DNA of 64,000 nt from JBBDSU01 sp040904825 (GTDB lineage Bacteria > Actinomycetota > Nitriliruptoria > Nitriliruptorales > Nitriliruptoraceae). Below, piece after piece: positions 56,396 to 64,000 of the stretch; the stretch's first letter is position 1; each line of letters begins with the position of its first letter. Below the pieces are notes generated by a model. The model was not told where the DNA came from and searched no databases. It saw only the letters and a program-made list of their open reading frames with translations. The stretch is from positions 89,368-153,367 of the forward strand of contig JBBDSU010000030.1 in NCBI GenBank assembly GCA_040904825.1. Direction: 5' to 3'. A program made the position numbers and the translations under genes.

Positions 56396-58317
56396 TCAGC
56401 CGCCCCCTCCTCCGTCAGCTCCGCCGCCCCCTCCTCCGTCGCCGCCGTCGTCGCCGCCGCCGTCGTCACCTCCATTGCCGCCGTCTCCATTGGAAGGCGG
56501 AGGAGTTTCGGCTTCCTCCTCCGCCTCTTCCTCGGTCTCTTNNNNNNNNNNNNNNNNNNNNNNNNNNNNNNNNNNNNNNNNNNNNNNNNNNNNNNNNNNN
56601 NNNNNNNNNNNNNNNNNNNNNNNNNNNNNNNNNNNNNNNNNCCATTGGAAGGCGGAGGAGTTTCGGCTTCCTCCTCCGCCTCTTCCTCGGTCTCTTCTGG
56701 TCCGAGGCTGACCACGATGGTCACGATCGTGCCGGGACGGACTTCTGTGCCGGCTTCAGGATCCTGCCGGATGACGAACCCTTCAGAGACAACAGAACTG
56801 TGTTCACGCTCAATCTCTACTTCGAGCCCCTGATCCTCGAGCCGGAAGATCGCGTCGTCTTCAGACCGATTGGCGACCGGCCGGACAATGACCGTTTCGA
56901 CGCCAAGGCTGACAACCAGCGCGACGCGATCACCGACACGCAGCTCAGCGCCCTCGGCGGGGTCGTGACGAATAATCCGACCCTCTTCGACGTCATCGTG
57001 GTGTTCCCGAGTGCGGTCGCCAGCGACAAGCCGATGCTCGACAAGCCGAGCAACTGCGACATCTTCGAGAAGGCCGATGAGATCGGGGACGAAGGTCGTG
57101 TCTTGGCCCGCAGAGATCACAAGGTCGACGGCTGAACCGGCAACGACCAGCATCTCCGGACCTGGGCGCTGACGAATGACCAGGCCGGACGCCACCGTGT
57201 CCGAGGCTTCTTCGGTGACCTCGCCGACCAGCAAGTCGTTGGCTTCGAGCGCGCGCTCCGCGTCGTCGAGTGGGAGGTTGACCACGTTAGGCACGACAAC
57301 ACGCTCGGGTGCGTCACCATTGAACAGGCTGGCTAGGACCATGCCGATGCCAACAAGCGAAGCAACGGCCAGGACTCCGAGGATCGTGTAGGCGATGGCA
57401 CGCCATCGACGCTGTTGATCGGGGCTGCGAACATGGCCGAAGTCCGGCTGCAGCAGTGCCGTCTCGTCGTCGCTGAGGACAGCGGGGGCAGTGATCGGCC
57501 CGCCGGTCCGCGCGCTGTGGATGTCGTGCGCCATCTCGCCCGCGTGCTGATAGCGATTCGCCGGGTTTTTCGCGAGCGCGCGCATGGTGATGGCTTCAGC
57601 TGCCGGACTGATCGAAATGTCGAGTTCACGAGGCGGACGAGGCGCCTGCTGGACATGTTGATAAGCGACCGTTACCGGCGTGTCACCGACGAATGGCTGG
57701 TCGCCGGTCAGCAGCTCATAGAGCACTACGCCCAATGAGTACAGGTCGCTGCGAGGATCGACATCGAGGCCCTGAGCCTGCTCGGGCGACAAGTACGCAG
57801 CCGTTCCGAGAACCGCAGCGGTGCGGGTGACCGTTTCGTTGTCGACGGCGCGCGCAATGCCGAAGTCGGTGACCTTGACGGTGCCGTCGTCGGCGATGAG
57901 GATGTTGCCCGGCTTGACGTCGCGGTGGATCAGCCCGCGGTCGTGGGCATACGCGAGCGCGGCGCACACCTGACCAACGACCTGCAGTGCGCGGTCTTCG
58001 GGCAGCCCGCCTGCAGCGATGACCTGCTGCAGCGACCGACCCTCGACCAGCTCCATGACAATGTAGGGCTGGCCCTGATCAGCACCGGTGTCGTAGACAC
58101 CGACGAGGTTGGGGTGGTTAAGCCTTGCGACGTGACGTGCTTCGTCCTGAAATCGGCGCGTGAACGATTCGTCGTCGAGGAAACGATCCAGCAAGAGCTT
58201 GATCGCCACTTCGCGGCTGAGCGTGTGGTCGTGCGCGGCCCAGACCTCGGCCATGCCTCCCCGTCCTAGCAACCGAGACAACTCGTAGCGGCCCGAAAGG
58301 ATGCGACCAACGCTCAC
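56396..58317 (-). CDS. pknB: Serine/threonine protein kinase PknB with PASTA repeats (broken by an assembly gap)
   Basis: PknB senses wall fragments and controls growth. Start at the second GTG (58317), six bases after GGAGG; GTG 58320 is adjacent. Kinase at about residues 10-270: LLGRGGMAEVWAAHD, VAIKLL, HRDVKPGNILIADDG, VTDFGIARAV, and the TRTAAVLGTAAYLSPEQ activation loop. One membrane segment (IAYTILGVLAVASLVGIGMV) and three PASTA repeats outside (starting VPNVVNLPLDDAERAL, VPDLIGLLEDVAVARL and VRPVANRSEDDAIFRL). An acidic EETEEEAEEEAETPPPSN tail runs into 100 Ns. Joining the 55-bp duplicated ends restores the frame and gives a Gly/Asp-rich end with stop at 56396. Confidence 0.93.
56487..56696. 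other. Assembly gap (100 N) flanked by identical 55-bp contig ends
   Basis: Positions 56487-56541 and 56642-56696 are identical over 55 bp and flank exactly 100 Ns (56542-56641). This is what a scaffolder leaves when two contigs that overlap by one k-mer (k=55) are not merged. The duplicated piece and the Ns are almost certainly not real sequence. Confidence 0.92.
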
Positions 58318-58369
58318 CACGAGCCTCCGAAAGGGAGTGAGGAATCAACGGCTGAGCCTACCGGTGCGT

Positions 58370-59872
58370 TCATGGGGTGCTCGGACCTGAGGTACGGCCA
58401 GAAGTCGACGCGTTGCGCGTGGCAACCGCGACTTCGAGCACGTCTCTGGCGATGGGTGCGGCCACCAGTCCGCCCGTGTCGCGCGCAGAGTTGCCCGGCA
58501 CGGTCACAGCGATTGCGACATCGTGGCCTGCAAATCCGACGAACCATGCTACTGGTGGGTTTTCTGTCCCGGTGAGCCCAGTCTGCGCAGTGCCGGTCTT
58601 GCCACCAACTTCGATCCCGGGGATTCGGGCCCTCGATCCTGTGCCGCTTTCGACCACCGACACCATCATTCGCCGCAATTGCTGGGCGGTGCGGGCAGAG
58701 ATGGCCCGGCCGTCGCCGGGTGGCGCCTCCCACCGACCACCCATGGAGCCGCGAACCCGGCCACCTTCTGGATTGCGGATCGAGTCGACCACGTGGGGTC
58801 GCATCATCTCGCCCCCATTGACGATGGCGGCCGCGATCATGGCCATGTGCAGGGTGGTGACGCGCACATCCCGTTGACCAATCGCGCTCTGGGCTGTCGC
58901 TGGCACGTCGAGGTCGTGTGGAATCGAACTGGCGACGACAGGCAACTCAAATGGCACAGGAAAGTTGAAGCCGAACCGTTCTGCCTGCGCGACCAGCGCG
59001 TCGGCTCCGAGGTCAACCCCCATGCGGGCGAACACGGTGTTGCACGACAATCGGAAGGCGTCCTCAAGACTGATGGTCTGCCCAGTGGCACAGACTCCTC
59101 CGCCGTAGTTGCCGATGTCGGCCGTCGTTTGTGGAACGTCATAGAAAGGCTGGTCGGCAAACAATTGCGTCGGGATCATGCCGTGCTCGAGCGCGGCTGC
59201 AGCGACAATCATCTTGAAGGCAGATCCGGGCGGGTACAGCTCGCGCAGCGCTCGATCGACCAGAGGGTTGTCGTCACGTGCCAGCAGTTCGTCCCACGAT
59301 CGGACGACGGCGGATGGGTCATGGCTCGACAGCGGATTCGGATCGAAGGTGGGATTCGAATAGCTCGCCAGCACGGCGCCGGTCTGGGGATCTAGCACGA
59401 CGATGGCGCCTTGACGGTCTCCGAGCGCAGCTTCTGCTGCAGCCTGAATGCGCGGATCGATCGTCAGGACGACGGCGTTGCCAGCACGGTCACGTGTACC
59501 GAGCAGATCTCCCAAGTTCTGCGCCACCACCTCGGTCGGACGGCCGGTCAGTTGCTCGTTGACCGCTGCTTCGAGGCCTGAACGCTGCAGGACCAGTGAG
59601 TAGTAGCCGGTGAGGTGGGCGTAACGGGGACCTTCGGGATAGGTCCGCAGGTAGCGAAGTTCACCTTCGGTTGGAGTCGACAGGGCGATGGCGTGCTCTC
59701 CGACGACAATAGGTCCACGGGCGATCTCGTATTCGCGGACCATGAGTCGGCGATTGGCCGGATGGTTGGCGAGGTCGTCGGCTTGCAACAGCGTGATGAT
59801 GTTCAGGTTGATGAACAGCGCTCCGAACAGACCGAGCACAACGGCTGCAACTCGCTTGATCGTCGTGTTCAT
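58370..59872 (-). CDS. pbpA: Penicillin-binding protein 2-type transpeptidase (PbpA)
   Basis: Class B PBP that cross-links peptidoglycan with the RodA/FtsW glycosyltransferase. A 500-residue protein from ATG 59872, overlapping the rodA stop as ATGA. One N-terminal membrane segment (residues 8-28), a dimerisation region (LTGYYSLVLQRSGLEAAVNE), then the transpeptidase with Ser217-x-x-Lys220 in YPPGSAFKMIVA, Ser-Cys-Asn at 276-278 and Lys-Thr-Gly at 425-427 in VGGKTGTAQT. Order and size fit mycobacterial PbpA. Confidence 0.95.
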   Translation of the reverse strand: MNTTIKRVAAVVLGLFGALFINLNIITLLQADDLANHPANRRLMVREYEIARGPIVVGEHAIALSTPTEGELRYLRTYPEGPRYAHLTGYYSLVLQRSGLEAAVNEQLTGRPTEVVAQNLGDLLGTRDRAGNAVVLTIDPRIQAAAEAALGDRQGAIVVLDPQTGAVLASYSNPTFDPNPLSSHDPSAVVRSWDELLARDDNPLVDRALRELYPPGSAFKMIVAAAALEHGMIPTQLFADQPFYDVPQTTADIGNYGGGVCATGQTISLEDAFRLSCNTVFARMGVDLGADALVAQAERFGFNFPVPFELPVVASSIPHDLDVPATAQSAIGQRDVRVTTLHMAMIAAAIVNGGEMMRPHVVDSIRNPEGGRVRGSMGGRWEAPPGDGRAISARTAQQLRRMMVSVVESGTGSRARIPGIEVGGKTGTAQTGLTGTENPPVAWFVGFAGHDVAIAVTVPGNSARDTGGLVAAPIARDVLEVAVATRNASTSGRTSGPSTP

Positions 59873-61260
59873 GCCGAGGTCTCACGGGGCGGACCATGGG
59901 GGGTGTCAGTCGCGGCCAACCAGCGGTTTGCCGGTTCCTTGCGTCCTTTGGCGGCCGCACGTGAGTCGTCACTGATGCGGAGCAAGAGCGCGATGATCAG
60001 GTAGTTGGCTAGCAGCGATGATCCTCCATACGACACGAATGGCAGGGTGATGCCTGTGAGCGGAACCAGGCGCGTCAATCCGCCGATGATGACGAAGGTC
60101 TGGAGCGCAAAAGTGACCGTCAACCCCAGCGCGACCAGCGTGCTGAACTCGTCATGGGCAGTCTGGGCGATACGAAAGCCGCGGACGACGAGCAGCAGGA
60201 AGATGATGAGCAAACCGGTCGCGCCGAGCAGGCCCAACTCCTCGCCGGCAACGACAAAGACCGCGTCGGTTGCAGCGAAGGGGATGTCCTGGGGGCGGCC
60301 GAACCCGAGGCCTGTGCCAGTGAGTCCCCCCGTTCCCAGCGCAAACAGGCTCTGGACCAGCTGGTAGCTCGCGTCTTGGACGTCAGCCCACGGGTCAATC
60401 CAGATGGCGAACCGGCGGCGGACGTGCGCGAAGCGTTGGTAGACCACGAACGTGCCGACGATGAAGGCCAGGCCGCCAAGCACTGGATACGCAACGCGGC
60501 CTGTTGCGACATAGAGCATCGCGACCACTGTGCCAAAGACCAGGATCGCGGATCCCAGATCGCGCAAGCCAGCCGTGATGACCAGTGCAACACCTGCGGC
60601 AACAAGCAGTGGCGCAAGATGGCGTGCTGCTGGAACGAGCATCGGGCCGAGGCGCTGGGTCGCGACCGACAGCAGTTGCCGGTTGCGCTCCAGATAGGCA
60701 GCGAGGAACAGCACCATCGTGATCTTGGCCACCTCGCCCGGCTGGAAGCGCATGCCGAAAACTTCGACCCACAACCGGGCTCCGTTGATGACCCCGGCGC
60801 TGATGGGCTCGAACAGAGGCAGCAGGAGCAGCACAATCGTTGCGAGGCCCAGCGTGTACTGATAGCGGCCCAGCGCACGAATATCGCGAAGGAACAGCAG
60901 TGCCAGGCCCATCGCTCCGACGGCGACGGCCGTCCACACGGTTTGTGCTGCTGCGAGCCCGTCTCCGGTCGCGAGGTCCACTCGGCGGATGAACACCAGG
61001 CCGAAGCCGTTGAGCAGCATGACCAGCGGGAGCACCGCACCGTCAGCGTCAGGTGCTGTTGCTCTGACAGCGACGTGGGCCACGACGGCGATCGCCGCAA
61101 GTGCGATGCCGGTGATCAGGCCAGCGGGTGGCAGGTCGCGGTCGACCGACCAGCCCAGCAAGGTTCCTGCCGCCACCACCACCACGACCGCGCCGGTCAG
61201 CAGCCGTGCCTCGATCGCGCGGGGTCCTTGCCCGAACGCGAGGCGGTCGGCGGTGGTCAC
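59869..61260 (-). CDS. rodA: SEDS-family peptidoglycan glycosyltransferase RodA/FtsW
   Basis: SEDS proteins polymerise lipid II. The 463-residue polytopic protein starts at GTG 61260, overlapping the pstP stop. Characteristic segments: GARLWVEVFGMRFQPGEVAK, DLGSAILVFGTVVAMLYVATG, the large loop with the GTGLGFGRPQDIPFAATDAV block containing the catalytic Asp, and LPFVSYGGSSLLANYLIIALL. Around ten helices. Coupled to pbpA, so the pair probably functions as an elongation synthase under PknB/PstP control. Confidence 0.94.
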   Translation of the reverse strand: MTTADRLAFGQGPRAIEARLLTGAVVVVVAAGTLLGWSVDRDLPPAGLITGIALAAIAVVAHVAVRATAPDADGAVLPLVMLLNGFGLVFIRRVDLATGDGLAAAQTVWTAVAVGAMGLALLFLRDIRALGRYQYTLGLATIVLLLLPLFEPISAGVINGARLWVEVFGMRFQPGEVAKITMVLFLAAYLERNRQLLSVATQRLGPMLVPAARHLAPLLVAAGVALVITAGLRDLGSAILVFGTVVAMLYVATGRVAYPVLGGLAFIVGTFVVYQRFAHVRRRFAIWIDPWADVQDASYQLVQSLFALGTGGLTGTGLGFGRPQDIPFAATDAVFVVAGEELGLLGATGLLIIFLLLVVRGFRIAQTAHDEFSTLVALGLTVTFALQTFVIIGGLTRLVPLTGITLPFVSYGGSSLLANYLIIALLLRISDDSRAAAKGRKEPANRWLAATDTPHGPPRETSA

Positions 61261-62459
61261 GGGGTGCTGTCGTCGCGGCGTGGAATGCCGGCAACGATCC
61301 GCTGTGCGTCGTTCAGATCGGCAGCGGGCCGGCCAGCTTCGAGCGTGGGGTGGTACCAGGCCGGAATGTCGTCGAGAACCAGATCGGTGCGCACGACGAC
61401 CGTGGCCAAGTCCAGCGGTCCGAACTCGACGTCCAAGCCTTGGTAGATGACCACCGTGTCGTCTTCAAGTCCAACGAAATAGTTCTGCGAGAGCAGGAAG
61501 CGAGCACCCCCGACCAGCACGGCGACCACCACGGCAGCGGCGAAGACGATGGCGACGATCCTCCGCACGATGCGCATCGTGTCGCTTCGGTCACCGGGAT
61601 CATGCAGTGCGGCCGCCAGCGATCCGGTGGTGCCAAATGAGCCTGTTGCGCCCACGCCAGCAATCCAGTTGCCGTCGCTAGGCACCGTTGGGGGACGGAT
61701 GGTGATGGTGCGCGGTGCGGTCGCTCGAGGAGCATCTGGATCCTCATAGCGCAGCAGGATTGCGGTGACGTTGTCCGGCCCGCCAGCGTCGTTAGCCAGC
61801 TTGACCAAGCGGGCGACCACGTCGGACGGATCGTCCGGCCGGTTGATCTCGCCAGCGATGGTGGCGTCGCCGACGACTCCGGTGAGTCCGTCCGAGCACA
61901 GCAGGAGCACGTCATCAGGCAGCAGTTCCAGGGTCATCGAGTCGACGTCGATGTCGTGTGAAACACCGATCGCGCGAGTGATGATGGATCGCTGAGGATG
62001 CTGAGCGGCTTCCTCAAGGGTGATCTGACCTTCGTTGACCAAATGTTGTACGAGGGTGTGGTCGTCGGTGAGCTGGCTGAATTGCCCGTCGCGTAGCAGG
62101 TACGCCCTCGAGTCGCCGACGTGGGCAACATGTAGCCTTTGGCCTTCGACAATGACGGCAGTCAACGTCGTGCCCATGCCGTGGTAGGAGGGTTCGGCTT
62201 CGGCCATCTGCGTGACGCGATCATTGGCCTCGACAACGGCAGCCCGCAGTGCGGTGACGGCAGCCGAGGAATCCGCAAAAATCTTGCCCTCGAGGGCGGC
62301 AATCGGTTCAAGTGCGGTCGAGGCGGCCACCTCGCCGGCGACGTGGCCGCCCATGCCATCTGCCACGGCATACACACTGTCTCCGGCGAGGTACGCGTCC
62401 TCGTTGCTGGTGCGCACTCGTCCAATGTCGGAGATCCCGGCGGCGATCAGGCGCCTCAT
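61257..62459 (-). CDS. pstP: PP2C-type Ser/Thr protein phosphatase PstP
   Basis: PstP removes the phosphates placed by PknB. A 400-residue protein from ATG 62459, overlapping the fhaB stop as ATGA. The cytoplasmic PP2C domain covers residues 1-235: ISDIGRVRTSNEDAYL, VADGMGGHVAGEVAA (metal Asp34), LHVAHVGDSRAYLLRDG, LLCSDGLTGVV and GGPDNVTAILLRYED. A linker, one membrane segment (about 305-325) and an 80-residue outside tail follow, the same plan as mycobacterial PstP. Confidence 0.95.
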   Translation of the reverse strand: MRRLIAAGISDIGRVRTSNEDAYLAGDSVYAVADGMGGHVAGEVAASTALEPIAALEGKIFADSSAAVTALRAAVVEANDRVTQMAEAEPSYHGMGTTLTAVIVEGQRLHVAHVGDSRAYLLRDGQFSQLTDDHTLVQHLVNEGQITLEEAAQHPQRSIITRAIGVSHDIDVDSMTLELLPDDVLLLCSDGLTGVVGDATIAGEINRPDDPSDVVARLVKLANDAGGPDNVTAILLRYEDPDAPRATAPRTITIRPPTVPSDGNWIAGVGATGSFGTTGSLAAALHDPGDRSDTMRIVRRIVAIVFAAAVVVAVLVGGARFLLSQNYFVGLEDDTVVIYQGLDVEFGPLDLATVVVRTDLVLDDIPAWYHPTLEAGRPAADLNDAQRIVAGIPRRDDSTP

Positions 62460-62926
62460 CGCCGCACCTCAATTCGGGTCTTGCCTAGACGGAGCTGGTC
62501 TCCGGCCGCCAGGGGAGTGGGTCGTGCAACACGGGTGCCGTTCAAGAACGTCCCGTTGGTCGACCCCATATCGCGCACTGCCCAGCCGCCGTCATCAGCC
62601 AGGATCTGGGCGTGTTCGTCCGATACGTAGACATCGTCGATGTACACGTCGACATCGTCTGCTCGTCCGAGGACCAAGGGGTCGTCGGACAGAGGCAGGA
62701 CGCGTGGTGTACCGGATACGGGGTGGATCACGATCTCCTTGGGGGTCTTCCCGGAGCGCCGGCTGGCAACGGGCGGTGCTTCGGCTGCAGTGCGACGCAA
62801 CGTTCGGACCGGCTTGCGCCGGGGACCGTAGACGTCCACGACGACGGCTCGCACGGTCCAGGCGAGAAACAAGTACAGGATGGCGAGAAAACCGAACTTG
62901 AACAGAGTGAGGAGTTCGATCGGCAC
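62456..62926 (-). CDS. fhaB: FHA-domain membrane protein FhaB (FipA-type)
   Basis: A 156-residue protein from GTG 62926 with GGAGG six bases upstream. One N-terminal membrane segment (LFKFGFLAILYLFLAWTV) is followed by a basic linker and a C-terminal FHA domain, DDPLVLGRADDVDVYIDDVY then VSDEHAQI and GSTNGTFLNGTRV, with the phosphothreonine-binding Arg, Ser and His. In mycobacteria FhaB/FipA links PknB signalling to division. The fhaA stop lies just upstream. Confidence 0.94.
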   Translation of the reverse strand: MPIELLTLFKFGFLAILYLFLAWTVRAVVVDVYGPRRKPVRTLRRTAAEAPPVASRRSGKTPKEIVIHPVSGTPRVLPLSDDPLVLGRADDVDVYIDDVYVSDEHAQILADDGGWAVRDMGSTNGTFLNGTRVARPTPLAAGDQLRLGKTRIEVRR

Positions 62927-62927
62927 C

Positions 62928-63716
62928 TCAGGCCTCCGCGAACTCCACCGTCACGCCTCCGAACTCGATCATGTCGCCGGGGCTGACCGGCTGCTCGGCG
63001 GCGGCGGTGCCGTTAACCCTGGTTCCGTTCGTCGATCCGAGATCGATGACCCACCATGCTTCGCCGCGCCGGATCAAGGCGGCGTGCTCGCGTGAGACGG
63101 TGCTGTCATCAAGGGTCAGGTTGCACGAGCGCTGGCGCCCGACCGTGACGCGGGTGCCGTTCACTGCGGTCTGGATTCCGGGGGTCGCGCCTTCGCGGAC
63201 AATCAACTGCAGTTGGCTCGACTTCGGTGCTGTGACGACCTGGGTGCGGTCAAGCCGGTTGTCATCGGGAACGGGGGAGGCAGCCGTCGCGTCTGATGCC
63301 GAAGCAGAGCGGTCATCGGAAGAGGTGGCTGGCCACGCTGCTTCGTCGACGACTTCGATGCGGCCTTGCATCCGGTAGCGGCCGACGCGAATCCGCTCAT
63401 CGACGGCGATGCGCACCTTGGCGGGACCTCTCAGGATCCATCCGCGTTCTTCGGCAGTGGCGACGACGACTTCTCCGAGTTCGCGAGGCAGTGACGCTCC
63501 GAATGCGGACAAGCGTTCGTGGTCTTTCTGGCTGACCTGGATAAGGAAGACGTTGGGGACGACGACGCCGGCAGAGGTCACATGTTGGTGGTTGCTGATG
63601 TAACGCTGGACGGCCTTGGCAAGTTCGATCGGCTGCAGGCCGGACTTGAAGGCACGGGCAAAGAAGCCTTCGACGGCGCCTTCGAGGCGTCGCTCGAACC
63701 CTTGGAGCACTCCCAT
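62928..63716 (-). CDS. fhaA: FHA-domain protein FhaA (DUF3662 plus FHA)
   Basis: A 262-residue cytoplasmic protein from ATG 63716 (MGVLQGFERRLEGAVEGFFA); the open frame to 63863 is not supported. The N-terminal DUF3662 domain (FKSGLQPIELAKAVQRYISN, VPNVFLIQVSQKDHERLSAF) covers about 120 residues. A short disordered linker follows, then the FHA domain (TVGRQRSCNLTLDDSTVSRE HAALI, DLGSTNGTRVNG). In mycobacteria FhaA binds the phosphorylated pseudokinase domain of MviN/MurJ and regulates peptidoglycan synthesis; the corresponding kinase in this window is the gene at 15476-17050. Confidence 0.95.
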   Translation of the reverse strand: MGVLQGFERRLEGAVEGFFARAFKSGLQPIELAKAVQRYISNHQHVTSAGVVVPNVFLIQVSQKDHERLSAFGASLPRELGEVVVATAEERGWILRGPAKVRIAVDERIRVGRYRMQGRIEVVDEAAWPATSSDDRSASASDATAASPVPDDNRLDRTQVVTAPKSSQLQLIVREGATPGIQTAVNGTRVTVGRQRSCNLTLDDSTVSREHAALIRRGEAWWVIDLGSTNGTRVNGTAAAEQPVSPGDMIEFGGVTVEFAEA

Positions 63717-63953
63717 CGGTCCATCGCCTCGCGGTCTGCGGAAAAGTCCGGTTCGCGCACACCGGCAGGTGGGTTGTCCGTGCCACCACGCCGGAGCGCC
63801 GCGATCGACGCGTCGAGATCGTAGCCGAGGGGTACGACGACAACCCGTCCGATCGTCGTCCACTGGTCGGTGGCCGGTGCACGACGTAGGCCGCCATGGC
63901 CGGTCGTCGGCAGATCGATGCCGTTGCTACCCTGCCTCAGGTTCATCACCCGG
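63717..63953. promoter_or_regulatory. Divergent spacer between fhaA and tRNA-Leu
   Basis: No convincing gene. On the minus strand TACGAT (63818-63823) is a candidate -10 for the fhaA operon. On the plus strand TACCCT (63928-63933) is a candidate -10 for tRNA-Leu, about 20 nt before its 5' end. Neither has a convincing -35. Confidence 0.3.
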
Positions 63954-64000
63954 GCGGGTGGCGGAATTGGCAGACGCGCACGGTTCAGGTCCGTGTGTCC
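63954..64000 (+). tRNA. leuT: tRNA-Leu (CAG), 5' part, cut by window edge
   Basis: GCGGGTG acceptor 5' strand, D arm GCGGAATTGGCAGACGCGC, anticodon stem CACGG/CCGTG around TTCAGGT (anticodon CAG). The variable arm and 3' half are beyond the window. A tRNA-Leu after fhaA also occurs in mycobacteria. Confidence 0.92.

Noticed and set aside
63578..63949. Minus-strand frame between fhaA and tRNA-Leu
   Set aside because: It overlaps the start of fhaA by 139 nt in another frame, lacks a ribosome site and shows no family; treated as spacer.

Overview
The window is high-GC bacterial chromosome around the replication origin of an actinobacterium. Gene order follows the mycobacterial oriC neighbourhood closely on both sides of dnaA. 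To the left run pcnA, nudix, DUF6049, the MviN-kinase position, ECF sigma, anti-sigma, trxB, trxA, cwlM, parB/parA, rsmG, jag, yidC, yidD, rnpA and rpmH. To the right run dnaN, recF, dciA, gyrB, gyrA, DUF3566, tRNA-Ile, tRNA-Ala, crgA, pabA/trpG, pknB, pbpA, rodA, pstP, fhaB, fhaA and tRNA-Leu. Differences from Mycobacterium and Streptomyces (no MurJ part at the mviN locus, a DsbB-type oxidase, an intein in DnaB, no pknA) point to a deeper-branching actinobacterium. Acidimicrobiia or a relative is my best guess, but I cannot prove it without a tree. A 100-N gap flanked by identical 55-bp ends shows this is a draft, probably metagenomic, assembly.

Layout. 1-3557: rpsF-ssb-rpsR-rplI-dnaB cluster (minus) with a structured rpsF leader; dnaB is split by an intein and cut by the window edge. 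3558-6678: a GYF-domain protein, tyrS and an OLD-type ATPase/TOPRIM protein (minus). 6821-9951: a small unknown protein, DUF5318, nickel SOD with its divergent maturation protease, and the CCA-adding enzyme. 10037-19735: two bacterial PH-domain membrane proteins, dtd, then a tightly overlapping chain nudix / DUF6049 / Ser-Thr kinase with an extracellular domain / ECF sigma / anti-sigma, and a B-box membrane protein. 19868-26688: trxB, trxA, cwlM, an aminotransferase, ddl, a HAD phosphatase and rpiA. 26756-32512: parAB, rsmG and the jag-yidC-yidD-rnpA-rpmH cluster, with two parS sites.

32513-37991: dnaA, oriC, dnaN, recF and dciA. 38089-46868: a DsbB/TlpA-like redox pair, gyrB, two tiny membrane proteins, gyrA, a septum-formation-type lipoprotein, DUF3566, tRNA-Ile and a DLW-39-like protein. 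46980-50808: plsC, tRNA-Ala, a small zinc-ribbon membrane protein, crgA, a polyprenyl synthase and pabA. 50772-56381: a block absent from the mycobacterial order, with a site-2 protease coupled to a PDZ/Lon-type protease and a CopC-CopD-YtkA / YcnI / membrane-protein copper-type operon. 56396-64000: pknB-pbpA-rodA-pstP-fhaB-fhaA (minus) and a tRNA-Leu cut by the right edge.

How the parts work together. The region combines initiation and loading of replication (DnaA, DnaN, DciA, DnaB), origin segregation (ParAB/parS), supercoiling (gyrase), ribosome and membrane-protein biogenesis (L34, RnpA, YidC, Jag) and the kinase-controlled wall-growth circuit (PknB, PstP, FhaA/B, RodA/PBP, CwlM, CrgA). 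The most interesting deviations are a stand-alone, apparently catalytically complete version of the kinase tail that mycobacteria fuse to MurJ, an OLD-type protein lacking the Walker A lysine, the coupled M50-PDZ/Lon protease pair, and DnaA-box clusters well outside oriC. I saw no CRISPR array, insertion sequence, prophage or recognisable multi-gene defence system.
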